This document shows, one piece after another, positions 44,001-52,414 of a DNA stretch of 64,000 nt (the stretch's first letter is position 1; each line of letters begins with the position of its first letter). A program made the translations under genes and the position numbers. Source of the DNA: Verrucomicrobiia bacterium (lineage in GTDB: Bacteria > Verrucomicrobiota > Verrucomicrobiia > Verrucomicrobiales > Akkermansiaceae); NCBI GenBank assembly GCA_030432565.1, contig JAUIGV010000001.1:280939-344938 (forward strand), in the 5' to 3' direction. The notes under the pieces were generated by a model that searched no databases, had not been told where the DNA came from, and was given only the letters and a program-made list of their open reading frames with translations.

Positions 44001-45571
44001 TTGATGAAGAAGCCCGCGAAATATTCGCCCCGGCGAAGTGGTCCGATTGCGTAAGTGAGGTTTTCCTGAGTGGTAGCGAAAGGTCGAATAGGATAGATGA
44101 GTGGATCCAGTTCGGCACTTGCGGTGAGGTAGATGCGGTTGCCGTCGCGGCGGATGTTCTGTCCGGTGATTTGGTAGGGGAGGGCAAAGTGCACGTGAAC
44201 TTTGGCGACGACTTTGGCGGGATTGGAGGCGTCGATGCGCATCTCGGTTCGAGCTTCAATAGGAGGTCCGACGATATCAATGGCGACTTCGAATCCGCCA
44301 AGGCGCTGGGAGCGATTGCAGTTTTCGAGTTGATCGCAAACCTGACCGGCCTGCAAGACGACAGGGTAAAAGCCGTTGCTGCGAGCGCTCCATCCCCCGG
44401 TGGGAGGCTCGATCTCGTAGGTGGCTCGTACTTTGGTGAGGCGGCGATCCAGCGGGAGAACATTCACCAGTCTTGCGCGCTGGGCTTTCCAGTCGCTGGT
44501 GCATTCGTCGTTCGCCAGCACGGGGTGGTTAACGCAAGGGCTGAAGACCAGGAGGTCCCGGCTGTCGAGAGTGTTGATGGCAACTCCTGAAGGATCGGCG
44601 TAAGTGACGGTGAATTGGTGCGGGCGGTCGGAAGGCCCGGTGATGGTCCGGCTTGCGAGTTGCGCTTCGGGAGCTTCGGTGTCGACGGGTGGATCTGTCG
44701 GGATGGTGAACGAATCACGACCTTCCCTAATCTCGTTGACCGAGGCTAGAAGGTGATAGGTGCCGGGTTCAAGGGCTCCAAGGCGGTAGGTGTGGGTGAA
44801 GCCGGGTTGGAGAGGGGGGAGAATTCCACCAGGCGGACGGACATTCGAGGCGATCTCATCTGCGGTGAGGATTTCGACTGGAACGAAAGGAATTGGGATT
44901 CGCTGAGCCGTGATGTCTGCAATGAAGGTGGTTCCGTCATTTGCGAGCGATCCCCAGTCGAGGCGAACATGAGGCGTGTTGAAGGTGAGGGTGACGTCGG
45001 CGAGGTATTGGATTTCATCTCCAACGAGGGTGCGGTGGAAAGTGATCCGGGTCTCGGTAGGTTGAATGTTTTGGGGTGCCACTTCTTCGATGGCACAACG
45101 CAATCCTCCAAGGAACTTGGAGGGGAATGCCCGTCCGTCGCGATTTGCGATGGCGTGTTCGGCAAGTCGAACCCGGTAAAGGCCATTGTCTTCGAGGTCC
45201 CAATTGCCACCGGGACCGTTGAAGGTGTAACTGGCAATGAGCCTTGGCTCGGGGAGGCGGAGATCTGCGAATGCTTCGTTGGGCTGAACCGGAATGTGTT
45301 CCCGGGAGAAGCCTTCGAAATGGGCTCGCTCCTCGGCGCCGTTGGCTCCGTAAAGAATGAGATCTCCGTCGCCAAGGGTGGACGGGTCGATGTTACTCAA
45401 AAGCGGGAAGACGAGGCTGACGCGATGACTGTCAGTCGGAGCGGAAACGTCGCTGGCCAGAAGGGTGGGGCAGGGCGAAGTGGTGAGGTTGTTGTCATCG
45501 GTTTGCGCAAAGGCGGGGCCGAAGAGCCAGAGAAAGAGGAGGGCAAAGGTGGTGGGCAGTTTTCGTAACAT
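41045..45571 (-). CDS. Secreted 1508-residue protein with about nine 100-residue beta-rich repeats
   Basis: Exported (signal peptide MLRKLPTTFALLFLWLFGPAFA) protein built of two repeated modules. Module A (three copies: N-terminal, about 300-410, about 1180-1300) resembles bacterial Ig-like segments, e.g. FNGPGGNWDLEDNGLYRVRL and VNGPGGSWDRPDNGGYRVFI. Module B (about nine copies of roughly 100 residues) has the pattern ARVEL...ITFATPH...RRxGNRIxLxASAE...YxLGxLxPGxYxAxFxMNG, e.g. LGELPAGDYSATFVMNGYPY. Ends in RYLRISLEE. No enzyme motif; a large surface or adhesion protein is likely. Individual B copies differ widely, so they are old, not recent duplications. Function unknown. Confidence 0.85.
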   Translation of the reverse strand: MLRKLPTTFALLFLWLFGPAFAQTDDNNLTTSPCPTLLASDVSAPTDSHRVSLVFPLLSNIDPSTLGDGDLILYGANGAEERAHFEGFSREHIPVQPNEAFADLRLPEPRLIASYTFNGPGGNWDLEDNGLYRVRLAEHAIANRDGRAFPSKFLGGLRCAIEEVAPQNIQPTETRITFHRTLVGDEIQYLADVTLTFNTPHVRLDWGSLANDGTTFIADITAQRIPIPFVPVEILTADEIASNVRPPGGILPPLQPGFTHTYRLGALEPGTYHLLASVNEIREGRDSFTIPTDPPVDTEAPEAQLASRTITGPSDRPHQFTVTYADPSGVAINTLDSRDLLVFSPCVNHPVLANDECTSDWKAQRARLVNVLPLDRRLTKVRATYEIEPPTGGWSARSNGFYPVVLQAGQVCDQLENCNRSQRLGGFEVAIDIVGPPIEARTEMRIDASNPAKVVAKVHVHFALPYQITGQNIRRDGNRIYLTASAELDPLIYPIRPFATTQENLTYAIGPLRRGEYFAGFFINGQLFERQTFEVAPAPPIPAEVRLSVNSDDPENVTARVEIQFLTPHRVSQDDVIRQGTRVILPAKAEPLPIPVDAAVNPPVPTPIVLEYEIGALEPGGYLAGFVMNEFPYATEDFVLEDPGPPIDARVELGVYQTQNGLTTGVAQITFATPHLIVERDIHRVGHRFIFEASARPITDPAIRATNQVTLRFPLGELPAGDYSATFVMNGYPYANTEWVEVDAPFEARVDVDVEMGDDGIWIAHARIKFENPQVRITDPGEVVINGDVIMINATAAITDALDVPDVFEFRYDLGQLSAGPKWLKFFINEHQEDQVDFVAPAVPARVDLAFDTETQPSTATVTIQFRDHYRVVNPRIRRFGNFIILLADSEGPLPILAPLPPTPITLTYDLGELDPGNYLGAFVMDGHLYEYDFFSVVEETFDAEVSLKAEIEETVTVTAKVDFKDPFVLITDPGEPRIVGNLIHINATAERVTFIRPPSGDPQVLEYDLGRLRPGRYQVVYTINNEFGARSHFAVDEVCEPIPHLAGIRTDKEEGQWFSKVALALNPRQQVLDWGTVRRSGNEFHVNVTVVCQDSPVLPVPVDPVPADEMPEGFLIDAEGRPNIGGAPIRLVSNLYRLGELEGGHYKFCVHSRGQTLGCHRFRVAGDPPRVELNVAAITEEKDEHRFGITFHDPTGLDHDSIQDAKVWIAGPDNYREEATLLSYGSTDDDPSTGGFARYAVNGPGGSWDRPDNGGYRVFIEAGKVKDLQGNAIEEGLLGGFRVRILPPPTPGVTVAFRRSEEGNWFADVEIISEPGQQVVVENWGPLVLHGHSFVALATVHLEATNGPVEPLAHSYDLGQLQPGYYVFAFKSNLAHCGTGDITVPGVEGPPIARWSAIAVEPGTVENRIQRYFFAASNPDLNATLIRGEDAKSHLGLRFRRLTGAEGVTQRVQASSNLGEWDDVTDSIDLVERILDIDGTEIVILCLRESTETSNYRYLRISLEETE

Positions 45572-45639
45572 GGCTGTCTGAATTGGGTTTGTGTTCGGCT
45601 TTGGAAGACGCCGGTCAGACAGTTTGCGTTACAAGGTGG

Positions 45640-46173
45640 TTATTCTTTTTTACCGGGAGGCCAGGGTTTGTTGACGCCGTAGCTTTCGCGCTGCTTTTGC
45701 TTCGAGAGGACTCCGTCTTTCATCAGGGTGATGAATTCAAGATGTTCGCCATCCGGAAATTCGAACTGAAGCTCGATGGTGCCTTCCAGGTATTCGTAAA
45801 AGAGGATGATCTCGCCATCGTCGAGATCGCTCCAATAAGGTTCGCCGAAAATGGAGAAGATATCTTCCTTGGTAGTGGAGGTCGAAAGGGGTGTTGATTT
45901 CCCATCAACGAGGAAGATGCCCCGGAAGTTTTCGAGGGTAAGGAAGGCGTAATCAAGAACACCTTCCTCTACTCCGAGTTCGTAACCATACTGTTCCGGT
46001 TTCAGAGTTGTGTGTTTCTCAAAGTGACTTGCAAAAGAGTCGCCGTCCCAAGGTTCTTTTCCGAGAGGTGTCGAGCCTACCACGAACTTGGTGAGGTCAA
46101 CAGAAAGCCTGCTGTCGGCAGCATTGACGTCGAAGTTCTGGCGGCCGGTGTTGAATGATGAAAGAAGGCCCAT
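45640..46173 (-). CDS. Conserved-looking protein of unknown function
   Basis: Not recognised. A 177-residue cytoplasmic acidic protein with beta-strand blocks such as YGYELGVEEGVLDYAFLTLE and LDDGEIILFYEYLEGTIELQ. Ends Lys-rich. No signal peptide or catalytic motif. The overall style recalls small immunity-type or DUF proteins. It lies 22 bp downstream of the GH74-like gene on the same strand, but relation is uncertain. Confidence 0.7.
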   Translation of the reverse strand: MGLLSSFNTGRQNFDVNAADSRLSVDLTKFVVGSTPLGKEPWDGDSFASHFEKHTTLKPEQYGYELGVEEGVLDYAFLTLENFRGIFLVDGKSTPLSTSTTKEDIFSIFGEPYWSDLDDGEIILFYEYLEGTIELQFEFPDGEHLEFITLMKDGVLSKQKQRESYGVNKPWPPGKKE

Positions 46174-46195
46174 GGTAAGATCGAAGAATGATTGT

Positions 46196-48316
46196 CTACC
46201 GGGTTGGAGTAAAGACGGCGGTGGAGCGTCCGCTGGTGCTGATCCAGACTTGTCCGGGGCGATAGGGATCGACTGCGACGGCGGTCATGTTGCCGAAGCG
46301 GTATCCTTTGCGGGTGATTTCACGCCAGGTTTTTCCGTTGTCGCCGGAGTAGTAGATTTTCTTGAAATCGTCACCTTTGAGTTTTCCGATGACGGCGACA
46401 CGACCGGCGACGGCTTCGACATCGGTGGATGATTCGAAGCCTTCAAAATTAAGCCAGGAATCGCCGCTGTCGTCGCTACGATGAAGACCCTTGTCACTGG
46501 CGAACCAGAGGCAGTGTTTTGTTCTGTGATCGACGCCAAGGTAGCCGTGGGTGGTGGGGAGACCTTCCTGTCGGACTTTTGCCCAAGTGAGTCCTTTGTC
46601 GATGCTTCGGAAAATTCCGCAGTCCCTGATGCTGAGATAGTGTCGGGAGGGGTCTCCGCCGTCGGCGCGGAGACGGGTGTGCCAGACGAATTCGTTGCCG
46701 GCATTTTTGCCAAGAGTTTCGACGGGCAGGGTGATTTGCTCGAAGCTGGAGCCGAGGTCGGTGGAGCGATAAATGCCACCCTTGTCCGGGCCGATTTCGC
46801 CGCCCATGAGGGCGATGATTTCGCGAGAGGAACTGCTCATCTCGACCCACATGTGGCCGTGTTTTTGAGGGTAACCTTTGGCAGGGAGTTTTTTCCAGTC
46901 CGCTCCCGCTGAGTCGGATCTCCAGATGCGGGCTTCACCGGAAATCGGAGCACCACCAAGAGCAATAATCTCTTTCTCCATCGCATAGGTGGAGTGAACG
47001 TATGTGAGGATGTCTTCGGGGTAGGGGTAGTATTTGGAAATGGTGTTCCAGGCCTGGCCTGTTTTTCCATCGTATCTCGCCATCACGAGACCATGATCTG
47101 CGCTGGGAATGAGAATGGTGTTTCGATCAGTGGGGTGGAATTGAGGGCGCCAGGTGACGACTTCGCCGATTCCGTTTGTGATGTATTTCCAGGTCTTGCC
47201 GGAATTGTCGCTCCGGCCCGGTCCGTAACCGCCGGTGGTGAACCAAGTAGCGTCTGTTTTGACGTCTTGAATGATTTGGTTCCATCCGCCCTGGTGATTG
47301 CCCCGGTCAGGGATGGCCCAAACGGGAAGCTTGCCCTCGGATTGGGTTGGGAGGATTTTGAAGGTTTTTCCGTTGTCGCTGCTGATGGCGGGTGCCCGAA
47401 AAAATCCCGCTGTGACGAGTGAGTCGTCGCGCAGAAGCCCGAGGGCGGCGGCTTGATCGACTGGCTCGTAGCCTTTCGCTTTTTTGAAGGCCGCGACGTA
47501 GTTGGGCCAGCGGTCGATTAAATTTGGCGCGCCGGGTTTGTTCCAGTCATCCTTGGTGAGATGCCAGAGTTTGGTGTCGGTTGGCGAGCTTGGATCGTAT
47601 TTTCCGCCGATGGCAAAACCGGAGCCGTCGGCGCGTCGGGCTGTCCGGAAGACGATGCCGGATTTGATCGTTTGCTCCCAGCTCGCTCCACGGTCCGGGC
47701 TGATCCAAAGCCCACCTTCACCGGAGACCCAGATTTGGTCCGGGAAATTCGCGTGAATGGTGATGCCGGTGACGACGACCTGGCCAAAAATTTCAGGTGA
47801 GATTTCCTGCCAGCTTGCGCCGGCATCAACTGATTGCCAGAGGCCGTTTTTATTCGAGCCGGCCCAGATTTCCTGATCATTCGCCGGGTGAACAATGAGG
47901 CATTCTCCTCCGTGACGGGCCTTGTCATTTCCGGAGAAATTGATGTTCGCTTTGACCTGTTGCCAGGTTTGGCCGGCATCCTTGCTTTTCCAGATCCCCC
48001 GGTTTGGGTCGTCGGGAAAGTAGGAGACCCCGCAGGCTTGATAAACGACGGCTGGATTGTCATTCGAGATGGCGATTCCCTGCACACAAAGTCCGCCCGG
48101 GGTGGGGAAGTCGCCGCTCAGGAAGGTCCACGAATTGCCAAGGTCATCGCTTCGGTAAACTCCGCCGACATCAGTCCGTCCGTAAAGCCTTCCGGACTGA
48201 TGTTGCTGAATGCCGGTGAACCATCCGCCGCAATCGATATCGATTTGCGTGAAGGATCCGGGGATTTGGGCCTTGAGGAGCGAGGTGGCAAAAAGTAGCA
48301 GGAAAGCAAATCTCAT
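46196..48316 (-). CDS. Secreted GH74/xyloglucanase-like beta-propeller protein
   Basis: A 706-residue exported protein with signal peptide MRFAFLLLFATSLLKA. GGWFTGIQQHQSGRLYGRTD followed by VGGVYRSDD is the start typical of GH74-type seven-bladed propellers, and sialidase/BNR-type Asp boxes (S-x-D-x-G-x-x-W, e.g. SDDLGNSWTF, SKDAGQTWQQ, SVDAGASWQE, SGDNGKTWRE) recur along the chain. Carbohydrate hydrolysis is plausible but catalytic Asp residues were not verified. Its ATG overlaps the stop of the cytochrome-propeller gene by four bases, so the two are cotranscribed. Confidence 0.85.
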   Translation of the reverse strand: MRFAFLLLFATSLLKAQIPGSFTQIDIDCGGWFTGIQQHQSGRLYGRTDVGGVYRSDDLGNSWTFLSGDFPTPGGLCVQGIAISNDNPAVVYQACGVSYFPDDPNRGIWKSKDAGQTWQQVKANINFSGNDKARHGGECLIVHPANDQEIWAGSNKNGLWQSVDAGASWQEISPEIFGQVVVTGITIHANFPDQIWVSGEGGLWISPDRGASWEQTIKSGIVFRTARRADGSGFAIGGKYDPSSPTDTKLWHLTKDDWNKPGAPNLIDRWPNYVAAFKKAKGYEPVDQAAALGLLRDDSLVTAGFFRAPAISSDNGKTFKILPTQSEGKLPVWAIPDRGNHQGGWNQIIQDVKTDATWFTTGGYGPGRSDNSGKTWKYITNGIGEVVTWRPQFHPTDRNTILIPSADHGLVMARYDGKTGQAWNTISKYYPYPEDILTYVHSTYAMEKEIIALGGAPISGEARIWRSDSAGADWKKLPAKGYPQKHGHMWVEMSSSSREIIALMGGEIGPDKGGIYRSTDLGSSFEQITLPVETLGKNAGNEFVWHTRLRADGGDPSRHYLSIRDCGIFRSIDKGLTWAKVRQEGLPTTHGYLGVDHRTKHCLWFASDKGLHRSDDSGDSWLNFEGFESSTDVEAVAGRVAVIGKLKGDDFKKIYYSGDNGKTWREITRKGYRFGNMTAVAVDPYRPGQVWISTSGRSTAVFTPTR

Positions 48317-50793
48317 CGAGAGATGGTGTAATAAGCCTGCAGGGAATCCTTGCGATTTTTAGGGAGGATTTTGGAGGAGAAATAAAAGACCCGGCTTCCG
48401 GCCTGACGCTTGTCATTTGGTGCGAGCTTGACCGTGATGGTTCCTTTCTCACGATCAAGTTTTTGACTGGCGATGGTCTCTTTCAATTTGTTGTTGGAAG
48501 GGGAGCCGTAGTCAGGCTTGTCATGATAATACCAAGACTCGATGGCAAGGTCGGTGGCTTCGGGAAGGTCCTTCGTATTGCCGGTGAAGTGCAGGGTGAA
48601 GGTCTCGCCGTCGCGGGTGATGTCCTTTAGTTGTGGTGACTCATCCTTGGTGTAGGTGAGCTTGACAAGAGCATGCTGGCTTCCTCCGCGGGCGCGCCAC
48701 CCGCGACCGGTTTGGCCGACATACATCGCTCCCTTATTGTCGAAGGTCTGTCTCATGAGGCCTGACGGGAAGTTGTCCGCAAAGTGAATGAGAGCAGCTT
48801 CGTTCTTAGGCTTGAGGGCGATGCGGAAGAGCGTCGAGAGAGTTTGGTCCCCACAGTAAATGTCTCCGGCGAAAGGTCCGAATTTCCCGCCGGTGGTGTC
48901 CCAGGTCGGGCTGCCGGGGGCATTTGCGATGCGGGCGTGCGGGAAGAGCGCGACCGAGACGGCACGCTTCGGAGCCCACTTGTCCCAAGCGATTTCCGGA
49001 GAGTCGGGCTTCATGCCGGGAAGGTCCACGAGGCCGGAAGGATGGCCGTAGTAGTTTCCTTTCTTAAGCAGGTGCATCTTGGAGGTGCCGTTGTATTCAC
49101 CTTGGTTTTCGGTATAGTAAATGTCACCGTCGGGGCTGGCTGAAACTCCGGCAGGGCTGCGAAGGCCCATGGCGAAGGGGATGGTTTTTCCTTCAGGAGT
49201 GACCTGGAGAGCCCAGCCACGATAACCGCCTTGCGAACCCATGAACTTGCCATTGGCCTTGTGGATTTGGCGACCATTGCGATGGTCGAGGTTCAGGGTG
49301 AAGTAGTAGTTTCCGGCTTTGTCCTTGGCAGGGCCGTGGAGGTAACCGTGGTAGTTGGCGGTGAAGAGAAAATTATCGCTTAAAGTACGGAAGGTCTCGT
49401 AGAATCCATCGCCATTTTTATCGTAAAGGGCGGTGAGTTCTGCCTTTTGGCCGACAACGAGCCGGTCTTTTTCAATGATCACGCCAAGAGCGTCGAGGAG
49501 GCCGTCGGCGATCATGGTCCAGGTGTTTTCCTTAAAGCGCCAGACCCCGGCGGTGCGGGTGGTGACCACGATGGAGCCGTCTTCTGGATCAAGAGCCATG
49601 CCGAGGGGCTCGAAGAGTTGCGGGCGACCGTGGGGGTCGGTGGGAGCCGGAACGCGTTCGGCGGAGTAGCCGGGCAGGAGAACGACACCATCCATGGGGG
49701 TGAGCGCGACTTGTTGGGTCAAGGTCGATGGAATGGGATTGGGGCGCCAGACCTCGCCTGGCTTGTCGGTGTTGGTAACATGCTCCGAGGTCTTGCCGTT
49801 CTTGGTTGACCGGGTGACGGCCAGGCCATCGGGTTGGATCTTGAATGTCAGGGAATACGTGTCCTTGCCAATACGGTAGTGGAAGGTGGGGTGGCCCTTG
49901 GGGTCGGACGGGTAGTCGTAACCGATGAATTGGGCGTCCGCTTTTTTCAGCTGGTCGAGGAAGTCGGCATCTCCCCAGAGGTTTTCCTCGATGGTTTTGC
50001 CGTCGTTGATGAGAGGTGATTTGAAAGAGAGATCGACGGGCTTGTCGTGAAGTTTAGGTGGATTGGAGAGGCTAATTTCACGGGCCTGGTTTCCCAAAGT
50101 TGACGGGTTGTTGCCCCGTCCGGACATCTCGTTCTTAAGATTGAGGAATCCGCCCCACCAGACTTTGCTGATGGTCATATTGCGGGGATCGAAGGCGTAG
50201 TTGAGTCCGCTCGGGTGTCCTACGTAGACGGCGCGGGCCGAGGATCCGGGGATGCGGGCGCGGAAAATGCGGGTGCGGTCGGTCACAAGGATTTCGGTGG
50301 GGTCCTGGTGGATGTCTTTGACCACGGTTCCCTCCTCGAGTTCTGCCATGACCTTGCTGGGTCCGCGGAGGCCGTCGTCGTTGAGCGTTTGAAGGTAATG
50401 GAAGATGGCTTTGGCCTTTTGCTCGTTGAGAAAGGCCTCGGGATAGGCTGGCATGACCGGAAGAAATGCCGTGCCTTTGGTGGGAGCGACCTCGGAAATG
50501 GCGATTTCAGTGGCCGGGGAACGAAGCGACGTTTTGAAGTAGTCGTAGTTGGCCGTGATGGTGTGCTTGTGATTTTCAGCGGCCTCGATGATGTCGCGTT
50601 GGCGGGCGGTGGATGGAAAGAGACCGTAGAGTCCGGGACCGGTTTTGACCGAAGTGTCGTTCTTAATTTCGGAATGGCATTCCGCGCAACCGACGGCGTT
50701 GAAGGTTTCTTTTCCGAGCTTGACCAAGTCGACTTCAGCGGCACTCAGGCCAATGGTGGCAAGAGCCAGAAAGGAAAGGGATTTGGATAACAT
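48313..50793 (-). CDS. Cytochrome c / sorbosone-dehydrogenase-like propeller protein
   Basis: An 826-residue exported protein: signal peptide (MLSKSLSFLALATIGLSA), a cytochrome c domain (about 20-145) with haem motif CAECH (FNAVGCAECHSEI) and a Met ligand probably in FLPVMPAYPE, then a propeller resembling PQQ-dependent glucose/sorbosone dehydrogenase (LFEPLGMALDPEDGSIVVTT, GLRSPAGVSASPDGDIYYTE, NQGEYNGTS). The combination suggests oxidation of a carbohydrate with electrons passed to the haem. Overlaps the GH74-like gene by four bases, making a likely hydrolase-plus-oxidase pair. Cofactor and substrate are inferred. Confidence 0.87.
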   Translation of the reverse strand: MLSKSLSFLALATIGLSAAEVDLVKLGKETFNAVGCAECHSEIKNDTSVKTGPGLYGLFPSTARQRDIIEAAENHKHTITANYDYFKTSLRSPATEIAISEVAPTKGTAFLPVMPAYPEAFLNEQKAKAIFHYLQTLNDDGLRGPSKVMAELEEGTVVKDIHQDPTEILVTDRTRIFRARIPGSSARAVYVGHPSGLNYAFDPRNMTISKVWWGGFLNLKNEMSGRGNNPSTLGNQAREISLSNPPKLHDKPVDLSFKSPLINDGKTIEENLWGDADFLDQLKKADAQFIGYDYPSDPKGHPTFHYRIGKDTYSLTFKIQPDGLAVTRSTKNGKTSEHVTNTDKPGEVWRPNPIPSTLTQQVALTPMDGVVLLPGYSAERVPAPTDPHGRPQLFEPLGMALDPEDGSIVVTTRTAGVWRFKENTWTMIADGLLDALGVIIEKDRLVVGQKAELTALYDKNGDGFYETFRTLSDNFLFTANYHGYLHGPAKDKAGNYYFTLNLDHRNGRQIHKANGKFMGSQGGYRGWALQVTPEGKTIPFAMGLRSPAGVSASPDGDIYYTENQGEYNGTSKMHLLKKGNYYGHPSGLVDLPGMKPDSPEIAWDKWAPKRAVSVALFPHARIANAPGSPTWDTTGGKFGPFAGDIYCGDQTLSTLFRIALKPKNEAALIHFADNFPSGLMRQTFDNKGAMYVGQTGRGWRARGGSQHALVKLTYTKDESPQLKDITRDGETFTLHFTGNTKDLPEATDLAIESWYYHDKPDYGSPSNNKLKETIASQKLDREKGTITVKLAPNDKRQAGSRVFYFSSKILPKNRKDSLQAYYTISR

Positions 50794-50918
50794 GGGGCCA
50801 GATTGAAAAATCGTAGCGGCTGCGTCGAGAACCGAGTTTTTTTTTAGATGGAGAAATAGAAGTGGGTGGGTACCCTTCGGGGGGGAGGAAACCTGATCAT
50901 CCCTGAGGTCATTGAGCT

Positions 50919-52397
50919 GTGAACTTTTCTATCCTATTGCGTTCTCTCGGAATCATGGTTCTCCTATTTGGGGGGATGATGGTTGGGTCGGTTGGCTTGT
51001 CTGCGGTGGTCCCGGCAGGAGTGTCTCACGACACCGATCTTGATTTGCAGGGCTGGGCCATCTCCCTGGGGCTTACGCTTTTCATGAGCGGAGCCTTCTT
51101 TTTTGCATCGGCGCGATTGGCGAAGAAAATTAAGCGGGGAAACCTAATGAGGCGAAGAGAGGCGATGGCTCTGGTGGGGGTTGGTTGGTTGGTTTGTAGC
51201 TTGGTGACAGCATTTCCCTATTTGTTTTGCGAGCCGAATGCCGCGGTGCACGTGGCACTTTTTGAGGCGACGTCCGGATTGACTACGACCGGAGCAACCA
51301 TTTTTGCGGATGTGGAGGCCTTGCCGAAATCAATCTTGATGTGGCGTTCTGTGACGCAGTGGTTGGGTGGGATGGGGATTCTGGCAATTTTCGTGGTGGT
51401 GCTTTCCGGGACCGGAACGAGTGGGCGTATGTTGGTGGGGACGGAGTCGTCGTTGGCGGGATCTGATCTGGCGAGTTTGCGTCAGACCATGAGGAAGATG
51501 TGGAAATTGTATCTCGGGTTTACGATTATCTGCGCGCTATCCTTGTGGGCAACAGGATTGACGCCTTTTCAAGCAGTGAATCACGCCTTGACGGTGGTCT
51601 CGACGGCGGGCTTCGGGACGGAGAATGATAGTGTGACGAGTTTTGGAACGGGAGTGAAATTGGTGATGATTGGCTTCATGCTGATTTGCGGGGTGAGCTT
51701 TCCTCTCTATCTATCGATGTTCCGGATGTCGTGGCGGGATAAGCGGCGACGTTTTGAGGAAGTATGGTGGTTTTTTGGGATTCTCGGAGCAGGGGTGATC
51801 TCGGTGGTGATTTTCCACCTGGCGACGGAGACAGGTGATTCGATCCTTGAGGTGGTGTTCGATACGGTGTCAGTGGCCACGACAACGGGATATGTTTCAG
51901 GCAATTACGATCACTGGGGGCACTTTGGTAAATCGGTTCTGGTGGTTCTCATGATCGTGGGAGGATGTTCGGGATCGACGGCGGGGGGCCTGAAGGTGGG
52001 GAGAGTCGTTCTAACGGCGAGATTTGTGATCGCAGAGCTACGGGCGTCATTTCGGCCCCAGGAATTGAAGAAGGTGCGTTTGGGGGGGAAGTTTATGGAC
52101 GTGGCCGGGCAGGGGCAGTTGTTTTTGGTGGTGGCAATGTTTGGGTTCTTTTTGATCGGGGGAACCTTGGTGATGAGCTCGCTCGAACCGAAGACAAGTT
52201 TTATTGGCTCATTGTCGGCTGTGTTGAGCTGCTTGTGCAACGTCGGGCCGGCCTTTGCTGAATTTGGGCCGCGCGATAATTTCGCTCATGTGGAACCAAC
52301 CGGGGCGCTGGTTCTCTCAATGCTCATGATTTTAGGAAGGCTGGAATACGTGGCGGTGCTGGTGCTATTCAGCCGCCGACTGTGGAAAAAGTATTAG
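50919..52397 (+). CDS. trkH: Trk potassium uptake protein TrkH
   Basis: A 492-residue K+ uptake subunit with the four P-loop selectivity segments: SGLTTTGATIFADVEALPKS, VVSTAGFGTENDSVT, VSVATTTGYVSGNYD and CNVGPAFAEFGPRDN near the C terminus. It carries the TrkH GGCSGSTAGGLKVGR motif. GTG start at 50919. The partner TrkA is not in the window. Its stop is 13 bp from that of ftsY and both stops fall in one hairpin. Confidence 0.96.
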   Translation: MNFSILLRSLGIMVLLFGGMMVGSVGLSAVVPAGVSHDTDLDLQGWAISLGLTLFMSGAFFFASARLAKKIKRGNLMRRREAMALVGVGWLVCSLVTAFPYLFCEPNAAVHVALFEATSGLTTTGATIFADVEALPKSILMWRSVTQWLGGMGILAIFVVVLSGTGTSGRMLVGTESSLAGSDLASLRQTMRKMWKLYLGFTIICALSLWATGLTPFQAVNHALTVVSTAGFGTENDSVTSFGTGVKLVMIGFMLICGVSFPLYLSMFRMSWRDKRRRFEEVWWFFGILGAGVISVVIFHLATETGDSILEVVFDTVSVATTTGYVSGNYDHWGHFGKSVLVVLMIVGGCSGSTAGGLKVGRVVLTARFVIAELRASFRPQELKKVRLGGKFMDVAGQGQLFLVVAMFGFFLIGGTLVMSSLEPKTSFIGSLSAVLSCLCNVGPAFAEFGPRDNFAHVEPTGALVLSMLMILGRLEYVAVLVLFSRRLWKKY

Positions 52398-52414
52398 ACC
52401 CGATAGGGTTCTAA
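52394..52414. terminator. Short hairpin covering the stop codons of trkH and ftsY
   Basis: TTAGACCC (52394-52401) pairs with GGGTTCTAA (52406-52414), one bulged base, loop GATA. It contains the trkH stop (52395-52397) and the ftsY stop (52411-52413), so one element probably ends both convergent transcripts. Confidence 0.6.

Noticed and set aside
41045..45571. CRISPR-like periodicity
   Set aside because: The periodicity comes from protein repeats of about 300 bp that diverge at DNA level; no short identical direct repeats with spacers are seen anywhere in the window.
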